A stretch of DNA of 7,228 nt from Frankiaceae bacterium (GCA_030840665.1 JAVEEB010000125.1:1-7228); one strand, 5' to 3'; shown: positions 1-5,865, counted from the stretch's first letter. Notes: generated from the letters alone by a model not told the origin. Numbers and translations are program-made.

Positions 1-765
1 AGAACTGAAGCCCACATAGCGTTTCGGCAGGTCCTTGACGTCGAGGATCTCGTCGGAATGGTACGCAGCCAACGGCACCTCGCTGGTGCCGACGAGGTAG
101 AGGTCGTCGGCCTCGAGCTTGTAGACCTCGCTGCTGTGCGCGCCGAGGAAACCGGTGCCCTCCATCGCCGCGGGCTTCACGAGCGCCGGCGCGATGACGG
201 GGGTGAAGCCGGCCTCGGTCGCCTGCGCCATCGCCATGTTGATGAGCGCAAATTCCAGCAGCGCGCCGACGCCCGTCAGGTAGTAGAAGCGCGCGCCGGA
301 GACCTTGGCTCCCCGCTCGGTGTCGATGGCCTTGAGACCCTCGCCGAGCTCCAGGTGGTCCTTGACCTCGAAGTCGTACGACGGGATCTCGCCCACCCGC
401 TCGATCTCGACGGACATTTCTTCGCCGCCGCTCGGGGCACCGTCCTCGACGACGTTCGGCAGCTTCAGCAAGGTGGCGCGGAGGTCGGCCTCGGCCCCGG
501 CCGTCTCCGCCTCGACGGCCTTCACCGCGTCGGACAGCTGCTTGGCGTGGGCGAGGAGCGCCGGCCGCTCGTCGGCGCTTGCTGTCCCGACGGCCTTGGA
601 CGCCAGCTTCTGCTCGGCGCGCATGTTGTCAGCGGCGGTGACGCACAGGCGGCGGCGCTCATCGGCGGCGAGGAGCTCGTCGACCAGGGCCTCGTCGGCG
701 CCGCGGGCACGCTGGGAGGCGCGGACGAGGTCGGGGTCATCGCGGAGGAGCCTGAGATCGATCAC
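1..765 (-). CDS. serS: Seryl-tRNA synthetase, N-terminal 255 residues (cut by window edge)
   Basis: This class II aminoacyl-tRNA synthetase charges tRNA-Ser with serine in the cytoplasm. The translation starts [15 protein letters not shown], the usual SerRS N-terminus. Residues about 27-100 are the charged, Ala/Glu/Arg-rich helical arm that forms the antiparallel coiled coil binding the tRNA long variable arm. Residues about 170-195 ([10 protein letters not shown] through PVIAPALV) are class II motif 1, and [10 protein letters not shown] at 226-235 holds the TxE serine-binding signature (T227, E229). The frame leaves the window at YVGFSS, just before motif 2 (usually CFRxEAG), so about 40% of a normal 420-residue enzyme is missing. 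The start is GTG at 765. No Shine-Dalgarno sequence precedes it, but TAACCT lies 6 nt upstream, which suggests a leaderless message. It follows pheA after about 156 nt, and that neighbourhood recurs in actinobacteria. The identification is very secure. Confidence 0.97.
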   Translation of the reverse strand, partial: MIDLRLLRDDPDLVRASQRARGADEALVDELLAADERRRLCVTAADNMRAEQKLASKAVGTASADERPALLAHAKQLSDAVKAVEAETAGAEADLRATLLKLPNVVEDGAPSGGEEMSVEIERVGEIPSYDFEVKDHLELGEGLKAIDTERGAKVSGARFYYLTGVGALLEFALINMAMAQATEAGFTPVIAPALVKPAAMEGTGFLGAHSSEVYKLEADDLYLVGTSEVPLAAYHSDEILDVKDLPKRYVGFSS

Positions 766-771
766 CCGATG

Positions 772-777
772 AGGTTA
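772..777 (-). promoter_or_regulatory. Candidate -10 element for leaderless serS transcript
   Basis: TAACCT on the minus strand fits the actinobacterial -10 consensus TANNNT. It ends exactly 6 nt before the serS GTG, which would place the transcription start on the start codon itself. No ribosome binding site lies between them. No good -35 is visible at 16-18 nt (the hexamer there reads GCATCT). This is pattern-based inference and needs 5'-end mapping. Confidence 0.45.
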
Positions 778-863
778 CCGGCCGCGCCCGACGCAGATGC
801 CCTGGCAGGGGGCCGTAGGCGTTGCGCGCGCTGGAGAGCGCGGGATGCCTACCGGCCTCGGTC

Positions 864-895
864 GGGCGGGCGGCGGTGGCGGGGGCGGGGGCGGG
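864..895 (+). other. G-quadruplex-capable G-run cluster between pheA and serS
   Basis: Five runs of three to five G occur on the plus strand at 864-866, 868-870, 881-885, 887-891 and 893-895, separated by 1, 10, 1 and 1 nt. The runs meet a relaxed G-quadruplex definition, with one loop of 10 nt. The plus strand is the template for pheA and serS transcription, so the RNA itself would be C-rich. The rest of the 766-921 gap holds a short hairpin (827-842) without a T tract and nothing recognisable as a gene. Confidence 0.4.
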
Positions 896-921
896 TGGCG
901 GCCGATGCCGCGCGGTGGTGG

Positions 922-1854
922 CTAGGGGAGGTCCGTGCCGCGCAGGCGGGCCAGCCACGCCGCGGCCTCCGCGAAGTCGCCGTCCGCGGTCGCCCGGCGC
1001 ACCGTCGGGGCGGCACCATCGGCCCGCGCGTAGGACCCCAGAAACCGCACGTCCTCGCAGATGCGGTGCAGCGCCGACAGCGCCTCGCCCATCCGCGCTT
1101 CGTCGATGTGGCCTTCGCAGTCGATCGAGAACGAGTACCGCCCCAGGCCCTCGCCCGTCGGCCGCGACTCGATCCGCGTCAGGTTGACCCCGCGCACCGC
1201 GAACTCCGTGAGGATCTCCAGCAGCGCGCCGGCGTGGTCGTCCGCGATGTAGCAGACCAGCGACGTCTTGTCGGCGCCCGTCTGCGGCGGCACGTCCCCC
1301 GGCGGCACGGCGAGCACGAAGCGCGTGACCGCCCCGTCGTTGTCCTGGATGTCGCGCGCCAGCACGTCGAGCCCGTAGATGTCGGCCGCCAACGCGTCCC
1401 CCACCGCCCCGTCGAACTGGCCCGCAGCGACGAGCCGCGCGCCTTCCGCGGTGCTCGACGACGCCACGAAACGCGCATCCGGGATGTGCGACCGCAGCCA
1501 GCCCCGTACCTGCGACTCCGCGTGCGACATCGTCGCGATCGTCCGCACGTCGCCCAGCGACGTGCCGGGCCGCGCCATCAACGCGAACGACACCGGCAGC
1601 AGGATTTCGCACGCGATGCGCAGCGGCGTGCCCGAGCTCAACTCGTCGAGCGTCCGCGGCACGGATCCCTCGACGGAGTTCTCGAACGGCACGAGCGCGC
1701 CGTCGGCGTCCCCCCGACGTACGGCATCGAGGGCATCGGCGACCGTGACGGCCGGCACGAGCTCGGCGGCCTTCGCCTGCGGCAACGACAAGAGGGCGGC
1801 CTGACTGAACGTGCCCTCAGGCCCGAGGTATGCGTAACGCGGTGGGGTCGACAC
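922..1854 (-). CDS. pheA: Prephenate dehydratase with C-terminal ACT domain
   Basis: This enzyme converts prephenate to phenylpyruvate, the committed step of phenylalanine synthesis, and is the monofunctional form without chorismate mutase. Numbered from the upstream GTG at 1863, the catalytic domain spans about 9-185. It contains YLGPEGTFS (12-20), ALVPFENSVEGSV (56-68) and the TRF motif (180-182), whose threonine is catalytic in the E. coli enzyme. The ACT domain spans about 199-280 and carries both phenylalanine-binding motifs, GALL (212-215) and ESRP (232-235), so feedback inhibition by phenylalanine is expected. Two GTG starts are possible. The one at 1854 is preferred because AGGTGA, complementary to the 16S rRNA end, lies 5 nt upstream. 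The one at 1863 abuts AAGG with no spacing and would add three residues. The product is about 310-313 residues, normal for the family. A C-terminal tail after 280 (Ala-rich, ending RLRGTDLP) has no known role. Confidence 0.97.
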   Translation of the reverse strand: MSTPPRYAYLGPEGTFSQAALLSLPQAKAAELVPAVTVADALDAVRRGDADGALVPFENSVEGSVPRTLDELSSGTPLRIACEILLPVSFALMARPGTSLGDVRTIATMSHAESQVRGWLRSHIPDARFVASSSTAEGARLVAAGQFDGAVGDALAADIYGLDVLARDIQDNDGAVTRFVLAVPPGDVPPQTGADKTSLVCYIADDHAGALLEILTEFAVRGVNLTRIESRPTGEGLGRYSFSIDCEGHIDEARMGEALSALHRICEDVRFLGSYARADGAAPTVRRATADGDFAEAAAWLARLRGTDLP

Positions 1855-1861
1855 GCTGGTC

Positions 1862-1894
1862 ACCTTATGTCCCGCGGCCGGAGCCCAGCGTCAA
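1862..1894 (-). promoter_or_regulatory. Candidate pheA promoter
   Basis: In the 49-nt gap after the DUF4446 gene the minus strand has TTGACG (1894-1889), one mismatch from the -35 consensus. It is followed after 19 nt by CATAAG (1869-1864), which overlaps TAAGGT (1867-1862). TAAGGT fits TANNNT and ends 7 nt before the GTG at 1854. The 19-21 nt spacing is longer than ideal. The same bases contain AGGTGA, so the site could instead act only as a ribosome binding site on a message from upstream. Both readings are inference. Confidence 0.35.
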
Positions 1895-1903
1895 GGCAGA
1901 GCG

Positions 1904-2425
1904 TCACGCCCTTGAGGGCTGGCCCGGTGCGCGCGCGCCGCGGAGCGCGTACGACACCGCTTGCAGCTCTTCCGGCGACATCTCGTGATCGGACGCGCCG
2001 GCCTTCACGCCCTTTGCGTACGAGCGCGTGTCGCTGCGGCCGTGGATCGCCGTGACGACGACCCCGTCCCCGGCGTCGTCGAGCAAGGCGACGCTGTACG
2101 ACAAGCGCCCACCCATGTCGGGGAACGCGTCGTACCGCATGACGGCCACGTGGCGGATCGCGTCACCCAGGTCGGCCCGCACGTCGGTGAGCGTCGTCTC
2201 CAGCGCGCCGACCCTGCCGCCGAGGGAGCGCAAGCGCTCCTCCTGCGCCTGGATGGCGGCGAGGACGTGCACGTGCTCGCCGTCTTCGCTGCGGACCACC
2301 GTCAGCAGCCGCTTGAGGCGAGCCGCCCGGCCGAGCGCGAGCACGGCGAGGACGAGGCAGAGCAGGGCGGCACCGGCGGCCGACAACGCGACGATCTGGA
2401 CAACTTGCGGGTCGAGCGAGCTCAC
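1904..2425 (-). CDS. DUF4446 family membrane-anchored protein, function unknown
   Basis: This is a 173-residue protein of the DUF4446 family (PF14584 by recollection), found in Firmicutes and Actinobacteria without an assigned function. One hydrophobic segment near residues 8-32 should anchor it in the membrane. Residues about 35-95 are charged and heptad-like (AAIQAQEERLRSLGGRV, then ALETTLTDVRADL), predicting a coiled coil. The conserved C-terminal core is MRYDAFPDMGGRLSYSVALL (96-115), DDAGDGVVVTAIHGRSDTRSYAK (116-138), then an acidic SDHEMSPEELQAV stretch. The open frame extends upstream to about 2599, but that part overlaps the PAS gene and looks nothing like the family. GTG at 2425 gives the expected start, with GAGG 9 nt and AGG 4 nt upstream. 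It follows the PAS gene by 73 nt and precedes pheA by 49 nt, so it may join either transcript. The family call is firm and the role is unknown. Confidence 0.9.
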   Translation of the reverse strand: MSSLDPQVVQIVALSAAGAALLCLVLAVLALGRAARLKRLLTVVRSEDGEHVHVLAAIQAQEERLRSLGGRVGALETTLTDVRADLGDAIRHVAVMRYDAFPDMGGRLSYSVALLDDAGDGVVVTAIHGRSDTRSYAKGVKAGASDHEMSPEELQAVSYALRGARAPGQPSRA

Positions 2426-2498
2426 AGCACCTGGCCTCGTTGACGGAATGGTGTCAGCGTACGGGGCCGAGCTCCACTCCGCGCCGCGACGGGCACGG

Positions 2499-3179
2499 TC
2501 AGTCGAAAGACAGGAGCGACACGAACGACACGGCGCCGAGGACCGCGCCTGCGGGGTCGTGCACGGGCGCCGCCATCGCGTCCACCATCCGGATCTCACC
2601 GGTGCGGGACGTGATGCGCAGCAGGCCGCGGGCCGGAGCCTCCGTCGCGACGGCCAGCAACGGCGGGATGCGGTCGGCGTACGCCGGGCCCCGGTCGTGA
2701 CCGCGCTTGCCCGCGTCGAAGTCCGCGAAATGCAGGATGCCGTCCAGGAGGTGGCGGCCGACCATCTCGTCCGGCGTCACGTCGCCGAGCAGGTCGGCGG
2801 CGGCGAACGAGGCGGCCAGCACGCGCCCGCGCACGTCGACGAGCAGGCACCCGTCCGGCGAGGTGGCGATGACATGAGCCCAGCCGGCGAGCGCCGCGGG
2901 GACGGTGGCCTCCGCGATCGGGACATCGATGGCATCCGGGTCGGGGATGGTGACGAACGCGATGCGTGGCGAAGGGGCGCGGGTCCGCGCGACGAATTCG
3001 TGCGCGGTGGCCGGCCCGGCGTCGACGGAGACGGCGGCCGTGGCGGCCACCGGTGCCGCCGCGTCGATGTCGATGACGTGCCGCACTTCGGCCGGAAGCC
3101 ATTTCATGGGGATGACCAGCCGGGCATCGGATGCCTGCTCGTCGATCTCCGTAGCGGACCGGTGGTCAGCTGCTTGCAC
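2499..3179 (-). CDS. Single-PAS-domain protein, stand-alone sensor-like
   Basis: This is a 226-residue soluble protein. Residues 1-98 are Ala/Val/Asp-rich with no recognised domain. Residues about 100-220 form a PAS fold: WAHVIATSPDGCLLVDVRGRVLAASFAAADLLG (100-132), DEMVGRHLLDGILHF (137-151), a loop with GHDRGPAYADR, then strands GLLRITSRTG (185-194) and GAVLGAVSFVSLL (211-223). No kinase, cyclase, DNA-binding or other output domain follows, and no transmembrane segment is visible. The ligand cannot be guessed, as no haem or flavin signature is recognisable. The start is GTG at 3179, with GGAGG 4 nt upstream, lying directly after the TGA of the GT87 gene (11-nt gap). The ATG at 3107 lacks a ribosome binding site. 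The gene is almost certainly co-transcribed with the glycosyltransferases, and any functional link to them is inference. Confidence 0.85.
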   Translation of the reverse strand: MQAADHRSATEIDEQASDARLVIPMKWLPAEVRHVIDIDAAAPVAATAAVSVDAGPATAHEFVARTRAPSPRIAFVTIPDPDAIDVPIAEATVPAALAGWAHVIATSPDGCLLVDVRGRVLAASFAAADLLGDVTPDEMVGRHLLDGILHFADFDAGKRGHDRGPAYADRIPPLLAVATEAPARGLLRITSRTGEIRMVDAMAAPVHDPAGAVLGAVSFVSLLSFD

Positions 3180-3190
3180 AATTCCTCCGC

Positions 3191-4477
3191 TCAAGGCGTC
3201 ACGACCGGCCTGGACGCCGCCTCGCCATCGGAAACGGGGGCCGCCCCGGATGAGGCGAGCTGCCCCGCATCGACGGACGCGAGTGTTACTGCGCGCCACG
3301 GTAGCGCAGTGACGACGAAGAGCGTAAGGACCAAATAGGTCTCTTGTAGAACTCGGCCGATCACGTACGAGCCGTTGCCCGTGACGAACTCCTGACCCCA
3401 ATAGACGACTTTCGTCGTGTAGGCGACTGCCAGGGCAACGGCCCACAGCACGCGCCGACGGTCCCTCCCGGCCATGAGCAGGCCGGCGATGACCGGCAAT
3501 ACCCACACAAAATGGTGGATCCAGGACACCGGCGAAACGAGCGCCGCCGTCAACCCCACAAGGCCGATCGACAGCACATGCTCGCCGTCGGCGTACGCCC
3601 GTTGAGCTCGGCGGAGCCCGATGACGGCGACAGGCACCGCCAACGCCAGCCACAGCAACGAACCCAACGGCGACGGGAACGCGAAGCGCAGCAGCATCCC
3701 GCGGATCGCCTGGTTGGACACCACGGTGTTCAGGCCGAGGCGTTGGCCCTCGAAGACGGTCGACGTCCAGTAGCGGTAGCTGTCGTGCGGGATGAGCGCG
3801 GCCGCGAGCAACTGCGCCCCGACGAACGCGGCGGCCGCGACACCGGCCATCCTGCGCCGGCCCGTCATCCACAGGTACGGGATGAACAGCGCGGGCGTGA
3901 GCTTGATGGCGGCGGCCAGCCCGATGAGCAGCCCGCGCGGCCATCTCCCGCGTACGACGGTGAGGTCGGCGACGACGAGGCCGACAAGGAACAGGTTGAC
4001 CTGACCGAAGTAGAACGTGTCCCGCACCGGCATGAGGAATTCGGCGGCGACGAGCAACCCGGCGTACGCGATGGTCGAGTACGGGCCGGTCCGGGCGAGC
4101 AGCGGACGAAACAGCTTCCACACCAGGAACATCAGCGTCGCGAGCTCGAGGAACGTCCACACGATACCCAGCGGGTGCCGCTGCAACAGCGACAACGGGA
4201 TGGCCAAGAGGCCACCGAAGGGCGGGTACGTGAACGGCAGCAACTGCGGGAACGGCGTCGCGTAGTCGTACAGACTGTGGCCGTGGGTGACGGCGACGCC
4301 CGCACCTTGATAGACCTGCAGGTCGACCAGCCAGTGCACGTCGTCCTGGTGCAGCCGCGGCTGGATGAGCTTGTACGTACCCCACGCGGCGGTCAGCAGC
4401 GCGAGCGCTCGAGCCACCGGTGGGCGGGCGGCGGCGCGCGCGATCCAGCGGCCGGCGACGGTCATCCAACGGGACAT
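3191..4477 (-). CDS. GT87 family (DUF2029) integral membrane glycosyltransferase
   Basis: This 428-residue GT-C fold protein belongs to the GT87 family, whose studied actinobacterial members (PimE among them) transfer mannose from polyprenyl-phosphomannose to lipid glycans on the outer face of the membrane. About ten to twelve hydrophobic segments run from residue 24 to 393. VDLQVYQ (51-57) carries the Asp (D52) corresponding to the presumed catalytic acid in the first extracytoplasmic loop. Other family marks are YPP (84-86), FGQVN (157-161), AAIKLTP (189-195), VSNQA (253-257) and SPVSWIHH (315-322). The C-terminal tail is short and soluble. The start is ATG at 4477, only 4 nt after the GT2 stop, with GGAG inside the GT2 end serving as ribosome binding site. 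Coupling to a GT2 enzyme that could make the polyprenyl-phosphate sugar donor fits this role. The sugar and acceptor are not shown by the sequence. Confidence 0.92.
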   Translation of the reverse strand: MSRWMTVAGRWIARAAARPPVARALALLTAAWGTYKLIQPRLHQDDVHWLVDLQVYQGAGVAVTHGHSLYDYATPFPQLLPFTYPPFGGLLAIPLSLLQRHPLGIVWTFLELATLMFLVWKLFRPLLARTGPYSTIAYAGLLVAAEFLMPVRDTFYFGQVNLFLVGLVVADLTVVRGRWPRGLLIGLAAAIKLTPALFIPYLWMTGRRRMAGVAAAAFVGAQLLAAALIPHDSYRYWTSTVFEGQRLGLNTVVSNQAIRGMLLRFAFPSPLGSLLWLALAVPVAVIGLRRAQRAYADGEHVLSIGLVGLTAALVSPVSWIHHFVWVLPVIAGLLMAGRDRRRVLWAVALAVAYTTKVVYWGQEFVTGNGSYVIGRVLQETYLVLTLFVVTALPWRAVTLASVDAGQLASSGAAPVSDGEAASRPVVTP

Positions 4478-4481
4478 GCGG

Positions 4482-5195
4482 TCATTGTCTCCGTCTGGGC
4501 GACAGTCGCAGCCGCCGGACCGCGAGGGCGCGCGCCACGTGTGCGAACTGTCGCGCGCGATGACGCCGGCCCCGCCAGTCCGCGCCGGTGACGCGGTGGA
4601 AGAAGGGCACGGGCACCTCGATTACGCGCAACCCACCGCGGAGCGCGTCGATCGTCATACCGACCTCGATGCCGAAGCCGCGAGCCAAGGGACGAACGAT
4701 GTCGTACGCAGCGATCGTCAGGCACCGCTGCCCGGAAAGCGGCTGCTCGGCCGAGAAGCCGGTCAGTGCCTCGATGCCGCCGCGCGCCAGCCGTACGACG
4801 CGACCGCGGCCGCCGCCGGGGGCCTGCTGCGCCGGCAACGTGGCGATGGCGATGTCGGCCGAGCCGCCCAGAACGGGGGCTGCCAACGCCGGCCAGGAGG
4901 CGGCGGAGGTCCGCAGGTCGGCGTCCAGGAACACCAGGAATCGGGCCCCGTACGCGGCCGCGGCCCTCGTGCCCGTGTCGAGCGCGGCACCCTTGCCGCG
5001 CGGGCGCTGGTGCCGGACCACCTGCGCGCCCGCCTCTTCGGCACGCGAGCTGGTGTCGTCCGAGGAGCCGTCGTCGACGACGATCACAACGGCGACGGCG
5101 CCCGCGGACAGGACGGCGTTGACCGTGTCACCGATGCGCTCGGCCTCGTTGAGGGCGGGGATGACCACCGCGACGTCGGACGAGGAATCAAGCAC
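4482..5195 (-). CDS. GT2 family glycosyltransferase (polyprenyl-phosphate sugar synthase-like)
   Basis: This is a cytoplasmic GT-A fold enzyme of about 237 residues. From the chosen start the motifs are VAVVIPALNEAERIG (8-22, nucleotide-sugar binding), VVDDGSSDDT (39-48), RGKGAALDTG (66-75), FLDADL with the metal-binding DAD (91-93), PLSGQRCL (152-159) and FGIEVGMTIDAL (174-185, with a candidate catalytic Glu at 177). The layout resembles dolichyl/polyprenyl-phosphate glucosyl- or mannosyltransferases, but it has no C-terminal membrane segments. The frame is open to a GTG at 5243, but that codon follows a terminator T tract directly, lacks a ribosome binding site and adds 16 atypical residues. 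GTG at 5195, with TACGCT 7 nt upstream, is preferred. It heads the GT2-GT87-PAS group. The donor sugar is undetermined. Confidence 0.9.
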   Translation of the reverse strand: MLDSSSDVAVVIPALNEAERIGDTVNAVLSAGAVAVVIVVDDGSSDDTSSRAEEAGAQVVRHQRPRGKGAALDTGTRAAAAYGARFLVFLDADLRTSAASWPALAAPVLGGSADIAIATLPAQQAPGGGRGRVVRLARGGIEALTGFSAEQPLSGQRCLTIAAYDIVRPLARGFGIEVGMTIDALRGGLRVIEVPVPFFHRVTGADWRGRRHRARQFAHVARALAVRRLRLSPRRRQ

Positions 5196-5202
5196 GCGCT
5201 GC

Positions 5203-5208
5203 AGCGTA
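5203..5208 (-). promoter_or_regulatory. Candidate -10 element for the glycosyltransferase operon
   Basis: TACGCT on the minus strand fits TANNNT and ends 7 nt before the GTG at 5195, placing the start of transcription at or next to the start codon. No -35 resembling TTGACA is seen 16-18 nt further up (CGTGCG or similar). A GC-rich inverted repeat at 5223-5241 (arms GCCCGC/GCGGGC) covers the -35 position and could be an operator. This is inference from pattern only. Confidence 0.4.
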
Positions 5209-5247
5209 GTGACCGCGGCGCTGCCCGCACGACGGGCGGGCACGCAG

Positions 5248-5291
5248 AAAAGGCCCAGGCGCGGCCGACGGGGGATGCGACCGCGCCTGGG
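5248..5291 (-). terminator. Rho-independent terminator after the ATPase gene
   Basis: A perfect 11-bp inverted repeat has arms CCCAGGCGCGG (5254-5264) and CCGCGCCTGGG (5281-5291) around a 16-nt loop. Read on the minus strand it is followed by CCTTTTCTG, a short T tract. The plus-strand side has no T tract, so it should stop minus-strand transcription coming from the ATPase gene, whose stop codon lies about 70 nt upstream. It also isolates the GT2 operon. A promoter just above it could instead make it a leader hairpin, but that is less likely. Confidence 0.75.
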
Positions 5292-5330
5292 TTACCCCCA
5301 ATGTACAGACGTCGATATGAAAGTGCGCGT

Positions 5331-5344
5331 GCGCCATCTGGCGT
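5331..5344. repeat. Short palindrome between ATPase stop and terminator
   Basis: CGCCA (5332-5336) and TGGCG (5339-5343) form a 12-bp palindrome around a 2-nt centre, with a possible G-T pair outside. It is an untranslated stretch 18 nt past the ATPase stop codon. It could be a protein-binding site or a small RNA hairpin (CGCC/GGCG with a 4-nt loop), but there is no T tract. The surrounding 5293-5361 gap is less GC-rich than the genes and contains no other recognisable element. Confidence 0.3.
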
Positions 5345-5361
5345 AATTCGGAGTAACCGCG

Positions 5362-5769
5362 CTACTGCAAATGGGCTAGTGGGTCTCGCAAAATGACCCG
5401 CGCCCACACCGTTTTGTCGTGCTCTGTTGTTCGTACGCCCCAATCACTTGCCAGGGTGCTGACGATCGACAGACCCCTGCCGGAGTCGTGGCCCGGGGTC
5501 GCGGCGCGCGGCCTCGGCTCGGCGTCGAAGGCACCGTCGGTGACCGCGATGACGACGGTGTGGCCGCTGTCCTCGAGGTGCCAGTCGATGAGGAGTCCGT
5601 TGCCGGGCAAGGGATGGGCATGCCGGACGGCATTGCTCACCAGCTCGGAAAGGACGAGGGCGGCGTCGGCCACGCTGTCGACGGTGCCGACCGGCTGCAG
5701 CGCCTCTGCGAGGGCATGCCGGACCGCGGCGACGCTTGCGGCGGACGGCGGGATGTCGATCCGTGGCAT
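5362..5769 (-). CDS. RsbW-type histidine-kinase-like ATPase (anti-sigma factor family)
   Basis: This 135-residue protein is a single GHKL ATPase domain of the HATPase_c_2/RsbW type. Such proteins act as anti-sigma factors or as serine kinases of STAS-domain antagonists in partner-switching pathways. The N box is SELVSNAVRHA (41-51, with Mg-binding E42 and N46), the G1 region is AVTDGAFDAEPRP (75-87, with adenine-contacting D78), and the G2 box is DSGRGLSIV (95-103). TVWARVIL near 120-127 is the usual last strand. There is no dimerisation/phosphoacceptor helix, so it is not a sensor kinase. The start is ATG at 5769 with GGAG 5 nt upstream, and the TTG one codon earlier is less likely. No sigma factor, STAS protein or SpoIIE-type phosphatase is adjacent, so its partner must lie elsewhere. 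It is flanked by hairpins on both sides and is probably monocistronic. Confidence 0.9.
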   Translation of the reverse strand: MPRIDIPPSAASVAAVRHALAEALQPVGTVDSVADAALVLSELVSNAVRHAHPLPGNGLLIDWHLEDSGHTVVIAVTDGAFDAEPRPRAATPGHDSGRGLSIVSTLASDWGVRTTEHDKTVWARVILRDPLAHLQ

Positions 5770-5833
5770 CAACGCTCCGTCCGTCGGTGTCTCGCACCCT
5801 CGAGGCGACTCTGCCCGCGAGATCGACCCTCGG

Positions 5834-5854
5834 AAACGCCAGAAAAACCTGGCG
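5834..5854 (-). terminator. Possible weak terminator after the NCS1 transporter gene
   Basis: CGCCAG (5837-5842) and CTGGCG (5849-5854) form a perfect 6-bp stem with a 6-nt loop, U-rich in the minus-strand RNA, followed there by TTTCC. It begins 12 nt after the transporter stop codon, the usual place for an intrinsic terminator. The stem is short and there are only three T residues, so termination may be partial. The rest of the 5770-5865 gap has a 6-bp dyad (5790-5795 with 5817-5822) and no clear promoter for the ATPase gene. Confidence 0.5.
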
Positions 5855-5865
5855 GGGGCGGTCGG

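Noticed and set aside
827..842. 6-bp hairpin CGCGCT-GGAG-AGCGCG as a pheA terminator
   Set aside because: No T tract follows on the minus strand, and such GC-rich short dyads are common in this composition.
58..2055. 665-codon plus-strand open frame antisense to serS and pheA
   Set aside because: Its translation is Arg/Gly/Ala/His-rich low complexity with no domain. The opposite strand encodes clear SerRS and prephenate dehydratase. Long antisense frames are expected at this GC content.
2426..2599. N-terminal extension of the DUF4446 reading frame
   Set aside because: It would overlap the PAS coding region and adds an Arg/Ser/Cys-rich stretch. GTG at 2425 has a ribosome binding site and gives the family's usual N-terminus.
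2028..3338. 436-codon plus-strand open frame across DUF4446 and PAS genes
   Set aside because: It has a compositionally abnormal translation and lies antisense to two supported genes, with no ribosome binding site or recognisable motif.
3180..4469. Extension of the PAS reading frame through the GT87 gene (656 codons)
   Set aside because: It is an open shadow frame of the GT87 gene with Arg-rich translation. The PAS gene has its own GGAGG and GTG directly after the GT87 stop.
3512..4591. 359-codon plus-strand open frame antisense to the GT87 gene
   Set aside because: It is charged low-complexity sequence typical of a shadow frame. The minus-strand membrane protein explains the region fully.
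5317..5346. Nine-codon plus-strand ORF (MKVRVRHLA) between the ATPase and GT2 genes
   Set aside because: It is too short, has no ribosome binding site and has no plus-strand gene downstream that it could lead into.
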